Assembly (NCBI GenBank): GCA_902578545.1
Contig: CACHDI010000002.1
Location: 124,001-188,000, forward strand
Length of the DNA: 64,000 nt
Source of the DNA: an uncultured Alphaproteobacteria bacterium
Lineage (GTDB): Bacteria; Pseudomonadota; Alphaproteobacteria; Rhodobacterales; Rhodobacteraceae
Reading direction: 5' to 3'
In this document: piece by piece, positions 15,871 through 24,313 of the stretch
How the letters are laid out: every line of letters begins with the position of its first letter
Position numbering within the stretch: the stretch's first letter is position 1
Notes under the pieces: generated by a model
Told to the model about the DNA's origin: nothing
Database searches by the model: none
Seen by the model: the letters and a program-made list of their open reading frames with translations, nothing else
Program-made: the position numbers and the translations under genes

Positions 15871-16967
15871 ATGAAAATTTAATTGAGGCAGTTAATCAAA
15901 ATCTTAAAGAAATTATTAATCCTCTCTCAAAAATTGATATCATATCTGATAAAACTGTTAAATCAGTTGAGCTTAAAAATGATAAAATCATTATCATATT
16001 AGAAATAGATCCAAATGAATTAAAAATCATGGAAACGATAAAGTTAAAAATCGAAGAAATGGTTACTAATAGTGTAAAAGGGAATCCAGTACAGGTAATA
16101 ATGACTTCTCATGTCTCAGAGGAAAATAATGCATCTTCTAAACCAAGCATCCCACCCAATCTTAAATCACCCAGTATACAAAAACCTAAAATAAATGCGA
16201 AAACTAACCCAGAGGGTGTGAAAACAATAATAGCAATTGCATCTGGCAAAGGTGGTGTTGGAAAATCAACTGTAGCATCAAATTTGGCTGTTGCTTTAGC
16301 ATCTAAAGGAAAAAAAGTAGCTTTGTTGGATGCAGATGTCTATGGTCCTAGTCAACCAAGAATGCTTGGATTATCAGGTAGACCATCAAGTCCAGACGGA
16401 AAAATTATACTACCACTAAGAAATCATGGGGTCACAACTATGTCATTAGGATTAATGGTTCCTGAAAATGAGTCTATTGTTTGGCGAGGTCCAATGCTTA
16501 TGGGTGCATTACAACAAATGTTAAATCAGGTACAATGGGGGGAACAGGATTATTTATTTGTAGACTTACCCCCTGGCACAGGAGATGTACAATTAACACT
16601 TTGTCAAAAAACTAATGTTGCTGGTGCAATTGTAGTATCTACTCCACAAGATATAGCTCTCTTAGATGCACGAAAAGGCATAGATATGTTTAAAAGATTA
16701 AACATACCAATAATAGGTCTTATTGAAAATATGTCCTCGTTTATTTGTTCTGGCTGCGGAATGACACACTACCCCTTTAGTACTGGATCACTAAAAGAAG
16801 AAGCTAATAAAATAAAAACTAAACTATTAGGAGAATTACCACTAGATTTAGATACTAGAGTAGCCTCTGATAGTGGGGTTCCAATTGTAGTTAGTAATCC
16901 TAAAAATTCTACTTCAATAGCTTTTTTTGATGTGGCAGATAAAGTTTTAAGTTTAGACTTAAGATGA
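15867..16967 (+). CDS. apbC: Mrp/ApbC/NBP35-family iron-sulfur cluster carrier ATPase
   Basis: 366 residues. Residues 1 to 80 form an MIP18/FSCA-like domain, then a proline-rich linker, then a P-loop ATPase with the deviant Walker A ASGKGGVGKST (near 125 to 135), DADVYGPSQPRMLG, and FVDLPPGTGDVQLT. The cluster-binding CSGCG (C294 and C297) is near the end. Such homodimers bind and hand over [4Fe-4S] clusters. It overlaps its neighbours on both sides by ATGA, inside the operon that ends with TusA. Here it is a good candidate for a cluster donor to the formate dehydrogenase and its ferredoxins, though housekeeping use is also possible. Confidence 0.93.
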   Translation: MNENLIEAVNQNLKEIINPLSKIDIISDKTVKSVELKNDKIIIILEIDPNELKIMETIKLKIEEMVTNSVKGNPVQVIMTSHVSEENNASSKPSIPPNLKSPSIQKPKINAKTNPEGVKTIIAIASGKGGVGKSTVASNLAVALASKGKKVALLDADVYGPSQPRMLGLSGRPSSPDGKIILPLRNHGVTTMSLGLMVPENESIVWRGPMLMGALQQMLNQVQWGEQDYLFVDLPPGTGDVQLTLCQKTNVAGAIVVSTPQDIALLDARKGIDMFKRLNIPIIGLIENMSSFICSGCGMTHYPFSTGSLKEEANKIKTKLLGELPLDLDTRVASDSGVPIVVSNPKNSTSIAFFDVADKVLSLDLR

Positions 16968-17680
16968 AAATTGAGGATAATAAAAAACCTAATTTTCCAC
17001 CTCTTTTCAGAGGTAAATCATTACCTTTAAAAACAACTACTTTTTCTAAAGCAATTGAAGAAGCAAAAAAAAATATTGACCCTGGCTTGATTATATACAA
17101 TGAGGACTTTGGCGAGTTAAATGCCTCGTTAATTTTAGCACCAGATATTAAGCTCAAAGAGGCTTTAGGAATGGTATTAGTTAACCAAATGGGCGTGGCT
17201 GATAGTTTAGGCTCTTTAGGTCCTCCAGAATTAGCAATACACTTTAATTGGCCAAACCGCATAAAAGTCAATGGTGCTAATTGTGGATATACTTTTTATA
17301 AAGCAGCTACAAAATTAGAAGAAGAAATACCTGAATGGTTAGTGATAGGAATAAATATTCCATTTTTGTGGAGTAAATCCACAGAATCTGGAAGATTGCC
17401 TGAAGAAACAGTATTGTTTGAGGAAGGATGTTCCGAAATAACCCCTATTTCACTATTAGAAAGTTGGTCAAGACATACACTAGTATGGTTAAATCGTTTT
17501 CTTGATGAAGGTTTGCTACCAGTTCATAATGCATGGTGTGAAAAATGTGAAAATATAGGAAAAAAAATTTCTTATCCAAAAAATGGTGACTTTATTGGTC
17601 TTGATGAAAACGGTAATATGCTTTTAAAGAAATCAAATGATATAACTATTGAGAAACTTATTGATTATATGGACAAATAA
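16964..17680 (+). CDS. biotin/lipoate-protein-ligase-like protein (DUF4444 type)
   Basis: 238 residues. The segment PPELAIHFNWPNRIKVNGAN with the following CGYTF resembles the biotin/lipoate ligase core, and the C-terminal part (FLDEGLLPVHNAWCEKCENI) resembles the DUF4444 extension of alphaproteobacterial homologues. The usual RRxSGGG-type motif for acyl-adenylate binding is not visible, so a true ligase activity is doubtful. The gene overlaps Mrp by 4 bases and is followed immediately by the DUF6505-like gene with stop and start touching. What it might modify is unknown. Fold assignment is moderate, function open. Confidence 0.65.
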   Translation: MKIEDNKKPNFPPLFRGKSLPLKTTTFSKAIEEAKKNIDPGLIIYNEDFGELNASLILAPDIKLKEALGMVLVNQMGVADSLGSLGPPELAIHFNWPNRIKVNGANCGYTFYKAATKLEEEIPEWLVIGINIPFLWSKSTESGRLPEETVLFEEGCSEITPISLLESWSRHTLVWLNRFLDEGLLPVHNAWCEKCENIGKKISYPKNGDFIGLDENGNMLLKKSNDITIEKLIDYMDK

Positions 17681-18157
17681 ATGAAATTTGCACGAACAAT
17701 AACCTTAGATGAATCAGACTCTAGAATTTTTGAAACCTGCGCTACCCCTGGAGAATGGGCAATCTCTGGTACATTTGAATTTTCTAATTTGAAAGAAGAG
17801 CAAATAGAAGGAAAACAGAAACAAGCATTTACAAACGGGTGGATGGGCTTAACCAGTTTTGGAAGATCAACTTTTGTTGGTGTTACATCAATACTTGATG
17901 AAGAATATAATAATCTTATAACTATTCTTGCCAATAAATTTGTAAAAGATTATGGAGCTCCTAATATACATACAGCTATTCCTGTGGCGAAAGAAGAAAT
18001 TGAGTTTATGAATTCAATTTGTGAAGAACACCCTTATAATACTTTACTAATGGTAAGTAGAGAAATTACTGCAAAAGGGATACGTGAGAAATTTAGACAC
18101 ATTCAAGCTAATGATGCTGAGTTAGAAGCTTTTGCAGTTCATGGTTCAACAGAATAA
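17681..18157 (+). CDS. DUF6505-like conserved protein
   Basis: 158 residues, starting MKFARTITLDESDSRIFETC and continuing PGEWAISGTFEFSNL, a pattern I associate with the DUF6505 family of alphaproteobacteria. The protein contains a central GFxRSTFVG-like segment (SFGRSTFVGVTSI) and a helical C-terminal half with many acidic residues. There is no signal peptide or membrane helix. It begins directly after the stop of the ligase-like gene and is 12 bases before tusA. No biochemical role is known. Its fixed place in this operon suggests a part in cofactor or sulfur handling for formate dehydrogenase. Confidence 0.65.
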   Translation: MKFARTITLDESDSRIFETCATPGEWAISGTFEFSNLKEEQIEGKQKQAFTNGWMGLTSFGRSTFVGVTSILDEEYNNLITILANKFVKDYGAPNIHTAIPVAKEEIEFMNSICEEHPYNTLLMVSREITAKGIREKFRHIQANDAELEAFAVHGSTE

Positions 18158-18169
18158 GAAAAAAATCAT

Positions 18170-18403
18170 ATGGACATAGCAGAGGAAATAGACGCAACTG
18201 GATTATTATGTCCTTTACCAGTTCTTAAACTCAGAAAGAGGATAAAAGATATTAATAAAGGTCAAGTTATAAAAATATTTTCTGATGATCCAGCAGCAGA
18301 GCTTGATATTCCACATTATTGTAATGAGGCCAAACATAAAATAATTAAGAAAAACAATGGAAAAGATAATAGAGGATTCACTTTTTATATAATGAAGTGT
18401 TAG
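18170..18403 (+). CDS. tusA: TusA-family sulfurtransferase
   Basis: 77 residues with the family hallmark ATGLLCPLPVLKLRKRI, placing the reactive cysteine at residue 14 in the CPxP motif, and the following DDPAAELDIPHYCNEA. TusA proteins take a persulfide from a cysteine desulfurase and pass it on for tRNA thiolation, molybdenum-cofactor synthesis or sulfur metabolism. In this operon, after Mrp and before tungstate uptake, and with FdhD elsewhere in the window, delivery of sulfur for the bis-MGD ligand of formate dehydrogenase is the most attractive inference. Confidence 0.88.
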   Translation: MDIAEEIDATGLLCPLPVLKLRKRIKDINKGQVIKIFSDDPAAELDIPHYCNEAKHKIIKKNNGKDNRGFTFYIMKC

Positions 18404-18405
18404 TA

Positions 18406-18426
18406 GTTCCAATTGATTATTGGAAC
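18406..18426 (+). promoter_or_regulatory. perfect hairpin between tusA and tupB
   Basis: GTTCCAAT, a 5-base loop and ATTGGAAC form an 8-base perfect stem 22 bases before the tupB start and 2 bases after the tusA stop. No T-run follows, so it is not a standard terminator. It could be an operator for a tungstate- or molybdate-responsive regulator, an mRNA stability element or a leader structure. No match to the ModE operator was noticed. Confidence 0.45.
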
Positions 18427-18447
18427 GCTAAGTTTGGTTAGGTATAA

Positions 18448-19155
18448 ATGGAAGTATTTTTAGAAGCTTTTATTACAGCATTTACTTTAATTATAAATTT
18501 TGATGTTTCATTATTTGAAATAGTCGGATTATCTTTTAAAATAAGTGTTACATCACTTCTTATTGCTTCAATTATTGGTTTCCCTATTGGTGTTTTTTTA
18601 GCTATTACCCGTTTTACTGGAAGATCCTTAATAATTACTGTTTTTAATTCTTTAATGGGTATGCCACCGGTTGTAGTTGGATTAATTGTATATTTATTAG
18701 TTTCAAGATCTGGACCTTTGGGTTGGCTAGAAATTCTATACACTCCATATGCAATGATCCTTGCTCAATTATTTTTAATTCTCCCAATTATAATATCGTT
18801 ATCTACTCAAATTTTTGTTGAATTGCACAAAGAATATAAAGACTTTTTTGTAATATTTTCAGTTCCACCTAGAAAATCCGTAATAACTTATATTTCTGAT
18901 AGCAAAGACTCTTTGATCACTATATTTTTAGCAGGTTTTGGTAGAGCAGTATCAGAAGTAGGGGCTGTAATTATTGTTGGAGGTAATATCGATCATGTCA
19001 CTAGAGTCATGACGACTACAATTGCACTGGAAACATCTAAAGGGGATCTGCCTTTAGCACTAGCCTTGGGCATAATTTTGCTTTTCATATCATTAATTAT
19101 AAATCTAATAGCAAATAGATTAAAGATTAAAATTAACAAAGAAACTTATGAATAA
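18448..19155 (+). CDS. tupB: tungstate ABC transporter permease
   Basis: 235 residues with five to six membrane helices and the conserved permease loop GFGRAVSEVGAVIIVGGNI followed by HVTRVMTTTIALET, the EAA-like loop typical of TupB and related WtpB/ModB permeases. The N-terminus SLKISVT-like segment (LSFKISVTSLLIASIIGFPI) fits the family. It is the first of three genes encoding a tungstate importer; its TAA is directly followed by the ATG of the ATPase. The protein would form the homodimeric membrane channel. Confidence 0.9.
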   Translation: MEVFLEAFITAFTLIINFDVSLFEIVGLSFKISVTSLLIASIIGFPIGVFLAITRFTGRSLIITVFNSLMGMPPVVVGLIVYLLVSRSGPLGWLEILYTPYAMILAQLFLILPIIISLSTQIFVELHKEYKDFFVIFSVPPRKSVITYISDSKDSLITIFLAGFGRAVSEVGAVIIVGGNIDHVTRVMTTTIALETSKGDLPLALALGIILLFISLIINLIANRLKIKINKETYE

Positions 19156-19863
19156 ATGAAAGACTTCATAAAAATAAAAAACTTAATTTTGTTTTCTAGC
19201 AAGGGAGAAAGAAATTTAATAGATATTCCAAATCTCCAATTTGATAGTAAGTCAATTTCTGTAATTATAGGCCCAAATGGGGCAGGAAAATCTCTTTTAT
19301 TGAATTTAATTCAAGGTTTAATTCTTCCCAGCGCAGGAACTATAAAAGTCAAATCCTCAATAAAAGACAAAAGTTACAAAAAAGTTTCTATAATGATGCA
19401 AAAGCCAAGTTTTTTGAGAAGAACAACTGAACAGAATATTCAATTTGTTCTAGAATTAAATAAAGATAAAAGAAAAGTTTCTTATTTGGATGTTCTAGAA
19501 AGGTTTGACCTTATTGCTCAAAGAAAAATCTTAGCTAATAAACTATCAGGAGGGGAAAAACAAAGACTTGCTCTTGCACTTGCAATTATTACAAACTCAA
19601 AGATATTATTACTTGATGAACCAACTGCAAATGCGGACCCTCGAACTACCTTAAAAATTGAAAAAATAATTAAAGAAGAGGCAATTGCCGGAAAAAAGAT
19701 ACTATTAGTTACACATAATATCCCACAAGCAAAAAGATTAGGACAGGATATTGCTTTTATTCACAGAGGAAAAGTACTTGAGCATTGTGATAAAGCTGTT
19801 TTTGTAAATCATCCTAAAGTTAAAGAAATTAATCAATTCCTAGAAGGGGAAGTCCTTATTTAA
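19156..19863 (+). CDS. tupC: tungstate ABC transporter ATP-binding protein
   Basis: 235 residues. Walker A is GPNGAGKS (39 to 46), followed by the Q-loop MMQKPSFLRRT, signature LSGGEKQRLALALAI, Walker B KILLLDEPTAN and the H-loop VTHN. It has no C-terminal TOBE/molybdate-binding extension, which fits the short TupC type rather than ModC. It starts on the base after the permease stop, and the binding-protein gene follows after 21 bases, so all three form one unit. Confidence 0.92.
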   Translation: MKDFIKIKNLILFSSKGERNLIDIPNLQFDSKSISVIIGPNGAGKSLLLNLIQGLILPSAGTIKVKSSIKDKSYKKVSIMMQKPSFLRRTTEQNIQFVLELNKDKRKVSYLDVLERFDLIAQRKILANKLSGGEKQRLALALAIITNSKILLLDEPTANADPRTTLKIEKIIKEEAIAGKKILLVTHNIPQAKRLGQDIAFIHRGKVLEHCDKAVFVNHPKVKEINQFLEGEVLI

Positions 19864-19884
19864 TTTAAATATATTATAAAAGTC

Positions 19885-20697
19885 ATGATAAAAAATAATT
19901 ATAAAACAGTAATGTTGATTTTAATGTTGATTTTTCCATCAAATATATTTGGAAAAGATATTTTGCTACAATCTACAACATCAACAAAAAATTCTGGGTT
20001 TTATACCTATATCTTACCAATATTTAAAGAACAAACCGGAATAAATGTAAAGGTAGTAGCAGTGGGAACAGGCCAGGCTATAAAAAATGCTGAAAACTGT
20101 GATGCCGATCTTTTAATTGTGCATGCTAAAAGTGATGAAGAGGCTTTTGTAGCAAATGGTAATGGAATAAAGAGACATAATTTAATGTATAACGATTTTG
20201 TAATAATTGGGCCAAGAGTCGATCCAGCAAATATTTCAAAAAGTAAATCTACTGAGGAGGCACTAAATTCTATTTTTGAATTGGGATATAATTTTATTTC
20301 TAGAGGTGATAATAGCGGAACCCATAAAAAAGAAAAAAAATTATGGAATAATGCTAAAATAGATATTAGTGATTATTCTGGAAAGTGGTATAAAGAAACA
20401 GGTTCAGGAATGGGAACCACATTAAATATTGCTTCAGAATTAAATGCATATACACTCTCAGATAGAGCTACTTGGATAACTTTTAAAAATAAAAAAAATT
20501 TAGAAGTATTATTCCATAATGACAAAAAATTATTCAATCAATACGGTGCAATACTAGTTAATCCACAAAAATGTCCTAATACAAATATCGAAGATTCAAA
20601 AGTCTTTTTAGATTGGCTTCTATCAAAAGAAGGACAGAACACAATAAAAAAATATAAGGTTAATGGAGTACAACTTTTCTACCCTAATGCTAATTAA
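19885..20697 (+). CDS. tupA: tungstate ABC transporter periplasmic binding protein
   Basis: 270 residues with an N-terminal signal peptide (about residues 1 to 23). The oxyanion-binding start of the mature protein, LLQSTTSTKNSGFYTYILP, and the later VKVVAVGTGQAI, DADLLIVHAKSDEE and MYNDFVIIGP are characteristic of TupA, which binds tungstate very tightly and discriminates against molybdate. The segment SRGDNSGTHKKEKKLW is also typical. Position after TupB and TupC completes the importer. The gene is convergent with puuD, with 10 bases between the stops. Confidence 0.93.
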   Translation: MIKNNYKTVMLILMLIFPSNIFGKDILLQSTTSTKNSGFYTYILPIFKEQTGINVKVVAVGTGQAIKNAENCDADLLIVHAKSDEEAFVANGNGIKRHNLMYNDFVIIGPRVDPANISKSKSTEEALNSIFELGYNFISRGDNSGTHKKEKKLWNNAKIDISDYSGKWYKETGSGMGTTLNIASELNAYTLSDRATWITFKNKKNLEVLFHNDKKLFNQYGAILVNPQKCPNTNIEDSKVFLDWLLSKEGQNTIKKYKVNGVQLFYPNAN

Positions 20698-20707
20698 TTT
20701 TTAAGAA

Positions 20708-21937
20708 TTAATCATCTTTGTTTTTATTTTCATACCAATATTGAATAGTAAATCTTTCAATTTCTTCCATGTAAGAAATATTATTTGGAGGCATAGCCCT
20801 ACTTATAGCTGAATGCAAATATACTTTCTTAGCATGTTTTATAATATCTTCTTTACTTTCTATTACAAATCCATTCGGTGCGTTTAAGTAACCATCCCAA
20901 AGTGGTTCTCTAGCATGACACATAGAACATCTAGCAGAGATAATATCGTGAACTTCATTAGTAAGTTCCACTATTTCTAAACTATAAACTCTTTCTAAGT
21001 CATAAATATTTTCCACTAGAGTTTCATTATTTTTTTTGTAAGTAGAAAGAACAATTATAAGAGCAAAAATGAAAAAAGTAATTATCCATGTCCAATATAA
21101 CTTTTTTTTAGTTGCATGATACGTATTAAAGTAATGTCTTATTGAAACTCCTAACAAAAAGACCAAAGGAGCTATTACCCAATTTAACTCAGATCCAAAA
21201 GCCAAGGGATAGTGATTAGAAAGCATAAAGAAAATTACAGGTAGAGTAAGATAATTATTATGCGTTGACCTTTGTTTTGCAATGATTCCATATTTTGGAT
21301 CAGGTATTCTTCCAGCCTTTAAATCTGACACCACTATTTTTTGATTAGGTATTATTATAAAAAAAACATTTGCAGTCATTAATGTTGCTGTAATAGCTCC
21401 TAAATGTAAAAATGCAGCTCTTCCACTAAAAATAGATGTATAAAACCATGATAAAAATATCAAAAAGAAAAAAAGGATCAGCATTAGGAAATTACTATTA
21501 CTACCAAGTGGAGATTTACATGCACTATTATATATGACCCAACCTAGTAGTATGGAGACCAAAGAGATTAATATTGCTTCATAACTATTAATGTCAGCAA
21601 TTTCTCTATCAATCAAATAAATATCAGCACCACCATAGTAAACAATGGCTAATAAAAAAAATCCTGACAACCACGTTGAATAACTTTCCCATTTAAACCA
21701 AATCAAATCTTTAGGTAGATTTGGAGGAGCAATAGAATATTTTTGAATATTATAAAATCCACCACCATGCACTTGCCATTCTTCACCAATAACTCCGTCA
21801 GGCAAACTTTTATTTTTCTTTAATCCTAGATCTAGAGCTATAAAATAAAATGATGAACCTATCCAAGCTATAGCAGTTATAATATGAAACCAGCGAACCG
21901 CAAATTCTAACCATTCTGTTAATATAATTGCTATCAT
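20708..21937 (-). CDS. puuD: PuuD-type urate hydroxylase, membrane protein with cytochrome c domain
   Basis: 409 residues. About eight membrane helices make up residues 8 to 300, starting LEFAVRWFHIITAIAWIGSS and including WFKWESYSTWLSGFFLL, both conserved in PuuD. The C-terminal domain carries C337-S-M-C340-H341 followed by AREPLWDGY, a mono-heme cytochrome c. PuuD oxidises urate to 5-hydroxyisourate and sends the electrons to the respiratory chain instead of making peroxide like soluble uricase. The next gene, 27 bases upstream on the same strand, is the hydroxyisourate hydrolase, which takes its product. Confidence 0.93.
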   Translation of the reverse strand: MIAIILTEWLEFAVRWFHIITAIAWIGSSFYFIALDLGLKKNKSLPDGVIGEEWQVHGGGFYNIQKYSIAPPNLPKDLIWFKWESYSTWLSGFFLLAIVYYGGADIYLIDREIADINSYEAILISLVSILLGWVIYNSACKSPLGSNSNFLMLILFFFLIFLSWFYTSIFSGRAAFLHLGAITATLMTANVFFIIIPNQKIVVSDLKAGRIPDPKYGIIAKQRSTHNNYLTLPVIFFMLSNHYPLAFGSELNWVIAPLVFLLGVSIRHYFNTYHATKKKLYWTWIITFFIFALIIVLSTYKKNNETLVENIYDLERVYSLEIVELTNEVHDIISARCSMCHAREPLWDGYLNAPNGFVIESKEDIIKHAKKVYLHSAISRAMPPNNISYMEEIERFTIQYWYENKNKDD

Positions 21938-21964
21938 TGACTATCACCTAACTCAAAAATGCCA

Positions 21965-22324
21965 TTAACTTCCTAAGTATGTTGAATAACCAAATGGTGA
22001 TAACAATAATGGAATGTGATAATTTCTATTTGAAAAAATTGAAAATCTTATAGGAATGATATCATATAATAATCCTTGTATATTTGAAAAGTTTTTGGTG
22101 TTAGATTTCAGATATTCACCAGCATAAAAATTTAATTCAAAGTTGCCTAAAAAAAATTCTTCATTGGTAAGCAAGTTGTGATCTGTTCGACCATCTGAAT
22201 TCGTAATTAACTCTTTTATAAAATTCTTGTCATCATTCTTTATTGAATAAAGAACTATTCTTATTCCTTTCGCTGGAAATCCACTAGATGTATCAAGAAC
22301 ATGTGTAGTTAATCTACCTGTCAA
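21965..22324 (-). CDS. uraH: 5-hydroxyisourate hydrolase
   Basis: 119 residues, the normal length for this transthyretin-like tetramer. The N-terminus RLTTHVLDTSSGFPAKGIRI carries the active-site His, and the C-terminus ends HIPLLLSPFGYSTYLGS, the family signature YRGS-type tail with Leu in place of Arg. The enzyme opens 5-hydroxyisourate to OHCU. The start codon is TTG, preceded by a GGGA about eight bases upstream; no in-frame ATG lies near. It is divergent from the puuE-uraD fusion with 88 bases between them, a likely two-way promoter region. Confidence 0.92.
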   Translation of the reverse strand: MTGRLTTHVLDTSSGFPAKGIRIVLYSIKNDDKNFIKELITNSDGRTDHNLLTNEEFFLGNFELNFYAGEYLKSNTKNFSNIQGLLYDIIPIRFSIFSNRNYHIPLLLSPFGYSTYLGS

Positions 22325-22412
22325 TTTTTTTCCCTTTTCAATAAATTTATTGCTAATACAATATAATTGATATTTTACTTAATAAAGCTTTTATTTAATT
22401 TGTGAGAAAAAA

Positions 22413-23834
22413 ATGAAGTATCCAAGAGATTTGTTAGGGTATGGACAAAATTTACCAAAAGTAACTTGGCCTAATAGTGCAAAAATTGCAATTCAGTTCG
22501 TTATTAATTACGAAGAAGGAGGGGAAAATTGTTTGCTACATGGTGATCCAAGTTCTGAGGCTTTTTTGTCTGAAATAGTAGGAGCAGAACCATGGATTGG
22601 TAAAAGACACTTTAATATGGAAAGTATATATGAATATGGAGCAAGGAGAGGATTTTGGAGGTTACATGATTTTTTTACAAAAGCAAGGATCCCAATAACT
22701 GTTTATGGTGTTGCTACTGCTTTGGTAAGATCCCCAGTACAAGTATCCGCAATGCTTAAAGCAAATTGGGAAATAGCTTCACATGGATACAAATGGATCG
22801 AATATAAAAACTTTTCAAAGAAAAAAGAACGTAATTACATTCAAAAAGCTGTCAAATTTCATAAGGCTGCTACTGGATCAAAACCACGTGGATGGTATTT
22901 AGGAAGATGCACCGAAAACACTGTATCACTAGTTTCGGAATTAGGTTGTTTTGATTATATATCTGATGCTTATGATGACGATCTACCTTATTGGAACAGT
23001 GCTAAAAAAAATCCTCAACTTATAATTCCGTATACCCTTGATGCAAATGATATGAGATTTGCCACAACTCAAGGCTTTAATTCATGGAACCAATTTTATG
23101 ATTATCTTAAAGGTACATTTGATATTTTATATAATGAGGGAAAACAAGGTAATCCAAAGATGATGAGTATTGGATTACATTGTCGCTTAGCTGGAAGACC
23201 AGGAAGAACGAAAGCAATTCAAGAATTTGTTAATTATGTAAAAAAATTCAAAGACGTTTGGTTTGCTAAAAGGATTGAGATAGCAAATCACTGGAAAAAA
23301 TATCATCCCTATAAACCTACTAAAATATCACCTTATGAAATGTCAAAAAAAGAATTTCTTAGGGTATTTGGCAATGTTTTTGAACATAGTGCATGGGTTG
23401 CGGAAAAGACTTATAGAAGAGGTCTAAATCCATCGATGAAAAATGCTGATGCATTACATGGATTCATGTGTTTAGAATTTCGTCTTGCATCGGATAGTGA
23501 AAAATTAAAAGTTTTAAATTTGCACCCAGATTTAGCCCTAGGGAAAATACAGAAAATTAATAGATTAACCAATAGTAGTAAAAATGAACAAAAAAAAGCT
23601 GGCTTAACATCCCTCACAGAAAAAGAACAAAATGATTTTAACGAATTAAATTTTAATTATAAAAAGAAATTTAAATTCCCTTTTATTATTTCTGTAAAGG
23701 GAAAAAATAGGTCTCAAATTCTTAGACAGTTTAAAATGAGATTGAACAATTCAAAGCAATTAGAATTTGAAAATGCTTGTAATGAAGTTGAAAAAATAGC
23801 TGGTTTTAGAATTCAAGAGATATTTAATCCATGA
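22413..23834 (+). CDS. allantoinase (PuuE) fused to OHCU decarboxylase (UraD)
   Basis: 473 residues with two enzymes in one chain. Residues 1 to about 300 form a polysaccharide-deacetylase-like PuuE allantoinase: MKYPRDLLGYGQNLPKVTWP, FVINYEEGGE, ASHGYKWIEY and LHCRLAGRPGR. Residues from about 310 form 2-oxo-4-hydroxy-4-carboxy-5-ureidoimidazoline decarboxylase, with FGNVFEHSAWVAEKTYRRGL and LHPDLALGK carrying the catalytic His and the substrate-binding region. The fusion order reverses the reaction order: UraD makes S-allantoin and PuuE hydrolyses it to allantoate. The C-terminus overlaps allA by 4 bases. Such fusions occur in alphaproteobacteria, so both activities are expected. Confidence 0.93.
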   Translation: MKYPRDLLGYGQNLPKVTWPNSAKIAIQFVINYEEGGENCLLHGDPSSEAFLSEIVGAEPWIGKRHFNMESIYEYGARRGFWRLHDFFTKARIPITVYGVATALVRSPVQVSAMLKANWEIASHGYKWIEYKNFSKKKERNYIQKAVKFHKAATGSKPRGWYLGRCTENTVSLVSELGCFDYISDAYDDDLPYWNSAKKNPQLIIPYTLDANDMRFATTQGFNSWNQFYDYLKGTFDILYNEGKQGNPKMMSIGLHCRLAGRPGRTKAIQEFVNYVKKFKDVWFAKRIEIANHWKKYHPYKPTKISPYEMSKKEFLRVFGNVFEHSAWVAEKTYRRGLNPSMKNADALHGFMCLEFRLASDSEKLKVLNLHPDLALGKIQKINRLTNSSKNEQKKAGLTSLTEKEQNDFNELNFNYKKKFKFPFIISVKGKNRSQILRQFKMRLNNSKQLEFENACNEVEKIAGFRIQEIFNP

Positions 23835-24313
23835 AAGAATTAAAATTAAACCAATTAAATAAAGATCAATTTCAACCTTTTGGGGATATTATTGATAAAA
23901 ATCAAGAGATACCATTTGAGATAAACAATGGTAATTGTTTAAGATACAATAACCTAGCTAAATTGTCTTTTACTGATGGACAGGCAGGTATTAGTCTATT
24001 TGAATCCAAAACAATAACCTTTCCCTACAGTTTTAATTTTATGGAAAAACATCCCTTGGGCAGTCAAGCGTTTATTCCAGTTTTTGGTTGTAGATTTATA
24101 GTTATAGTTGCTAAGGAAATTAATGGTAAACCTTCTGAACCATTAGCTTTCATAACAAATCACGGCCAAGGAATAAATTATCATAAAAATATTTGGCATG
24201 GTGTTTTGGCACCTGTAGAGGAAAAAGCTACATTTGCTATTATTGATTGGATAGGCAAAGGAAATAATTTAGAGACATATACATTTGATGATGAGTTTCA
24301 AATAAATTTATAA
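23831..24313 (+). CDS. allA: ureidoglycolate lyase
   Basis: 160 residues, the size of AllA, a cupin-fold enzyme that splits ureidoglycolate into glyoxylate and urea. Recognisable segments are FQPFGDIIDKNQE at the N-terminus, EKHPLGSQAFIPV in the middle and YHKNIWHGVLAPV, whose histidine belongs to the active site. It overlaps the PuuE-UraD gene by ATGA and its stop abuts that of the convergent allE. It is the last step of the purine ring pathway present here. Confidence 0.92.
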   Translation: MKELKLNQLNKDQFQPFGDIIDKNQEIPFEINNGNCLRYNNLAKLSFTDGQAGISLFESKTITFPYSFNFMEKHPLGSQAFIPVFGCRFIVIVAKEINGKPSEPLAFITNHGQGINYHKNIWHGVLAPVEEKATFAIIDWIGKGNNLETYTFDDEFQINL

